From contig CAYHEC010000043.1 in the NCBI GenBank assembly GCA_964355675.1, positions 1 to 23,181 on the forward strand: a DNA stretch of 23,181 nt. The letters run 5' to 3'. Positions 23,091-23,181 of this stretch are shown one piece after another. This DNA comes from CAMBDS01 sp964355675 (GTDB taxonomy: Bacteria > Electryoneota > AABM5-125-24 > Hatepunaeales > Hatepunaeaceae). Under the pieces are notes generated by a model that saw only the letters and a program-made list of their open reading frames with translations, ran no database searches and had not been told where the DNA came from. The position numbers and the translations under genes are program-made. Position 1 is the stretch's first letter, and every line of letters begins with the position of its first letter.

Positions 23091-23181
23091 GACAGGCAGG
23101 AATGCCTGTCGTACTACAATGTTTTTGACAGGCAGGAATGCCTGTCGTACTACAATGTTTTTGACAGGCAGGAATGCCTGT
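23091..23181. repeat. 36-bp tandem palindromic repeat (2.5 copies, runs off the window)
   Basis: Unit: gacaggca-ggaa-tgcctgtc (8-bp stem, 4-base loop) followed by gtactacaatgttttt. Copies at 23091-23126 and 23127-23162 are identical; a third starts at 23163 and is cut by the window end. Upstream of the DUF35 gene by 54 bases. Each hairpin is followed 12 bases later by a T run, so on the plus strand it has some terminator character. Confidence 0.85.

Noticed and set aside
23091..23181. CRISPR array
   Set aside because: The period is 36 bases and the units are entirely identical, with no unique spacers and no cas genes.
1..23181. tRNA, rRNA or known riboswitch
   Set aside because: I saw no cloverleaf, rRNA core sequence or recognisable riboswitch motif in the gaps.

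Overview
This window comes from a bacterial chromosome, probably an uncultured member of the FCB superphylum. The main taxonomic clue is the truncated SecA. Between Walker B and the cross-linking domain it carries the extra charged insert (PKNKRL...KALMRKAEHDYM) that I associate with Bacteroidetes and related FCB SecA proteins. Other hints are the large FN3-repeat lipoprotein, separate biotin carboxylase and BCCP genes, and abundant small intergenic palindromes. A Zixibacteria-like lineage would fit, but that is a guess. Base composition looks close to balanced. Every convincing gene lies on the minus strand, so transcription runs from high to low coordinates.

Layout in transcription order. 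(1) 23181-22277: a 36-bp tandem palindromic repeat, a thiolase-associated OB-fold (DUF35) protein whose zinc-ribbon cysteines are all replaced, then a gene-free stretch with 9-bp phased CTGACGG repeats and promoter-like sites on both strands. (2) 22276-19614: a small accessory island with hicB-hicA, a DUF2442-DUF4160 fusion with no normal start, an unrecognised 198-aa protein, and an mntA-hepT pair. (3) 19477-3084: a long catabolic cluster. It encodes a methylcrotonyl-CoA carboxylase type carboxyltransferase, a small lipoprotein, a LiuC-like hydratase, an eight-FN3 lipoprotein, biotin carboxylase, BCCP, a GlcF-like Fe-S oxidoreductase, acyl-CoA dehydrogenase, MBL-fold hydrolase, thiolase, 3-hydroxyacyl-CoA dehydrogenase, a second acyl-CoA dehydrogenase and a branched-chain aminotransferase. 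(4) 3097-1: nusB, a metallophosphoesterase and the first two thirds of secA.

Region 3 reads as leucine/branched-chain acyl-CoA catabolism. IlvE deaminates leucine, an acyl-CoA dehydrogenase oxidises isovaleryl-CoA, MCC carboxylates methylcrotonyl-CoA, the hydratase makes HMG-CoA, and the thiolase and 3-hydroxyacyl-CoA dehydrogenase finish beta-oxidation. The dehydrogenase subunits of the keto-acid complex and HMG-CoA lyase are not in the window. The Fe-S protein may pass electrons onward.

Points deserving attention: biotin carboxylase and the DUF2442-DUF4160 gene both lack an ATG, GTG or TTG start; the MCC alpha chain is split exactly between its BT and biotinyl parts; different palindromic repeats fill nearly every long gap in the catabolic cluster, including a nested inverted-repeat element of about 240 bp; and the CTGACGG region behaves like a possible small RNA with its own promoter and terminator.
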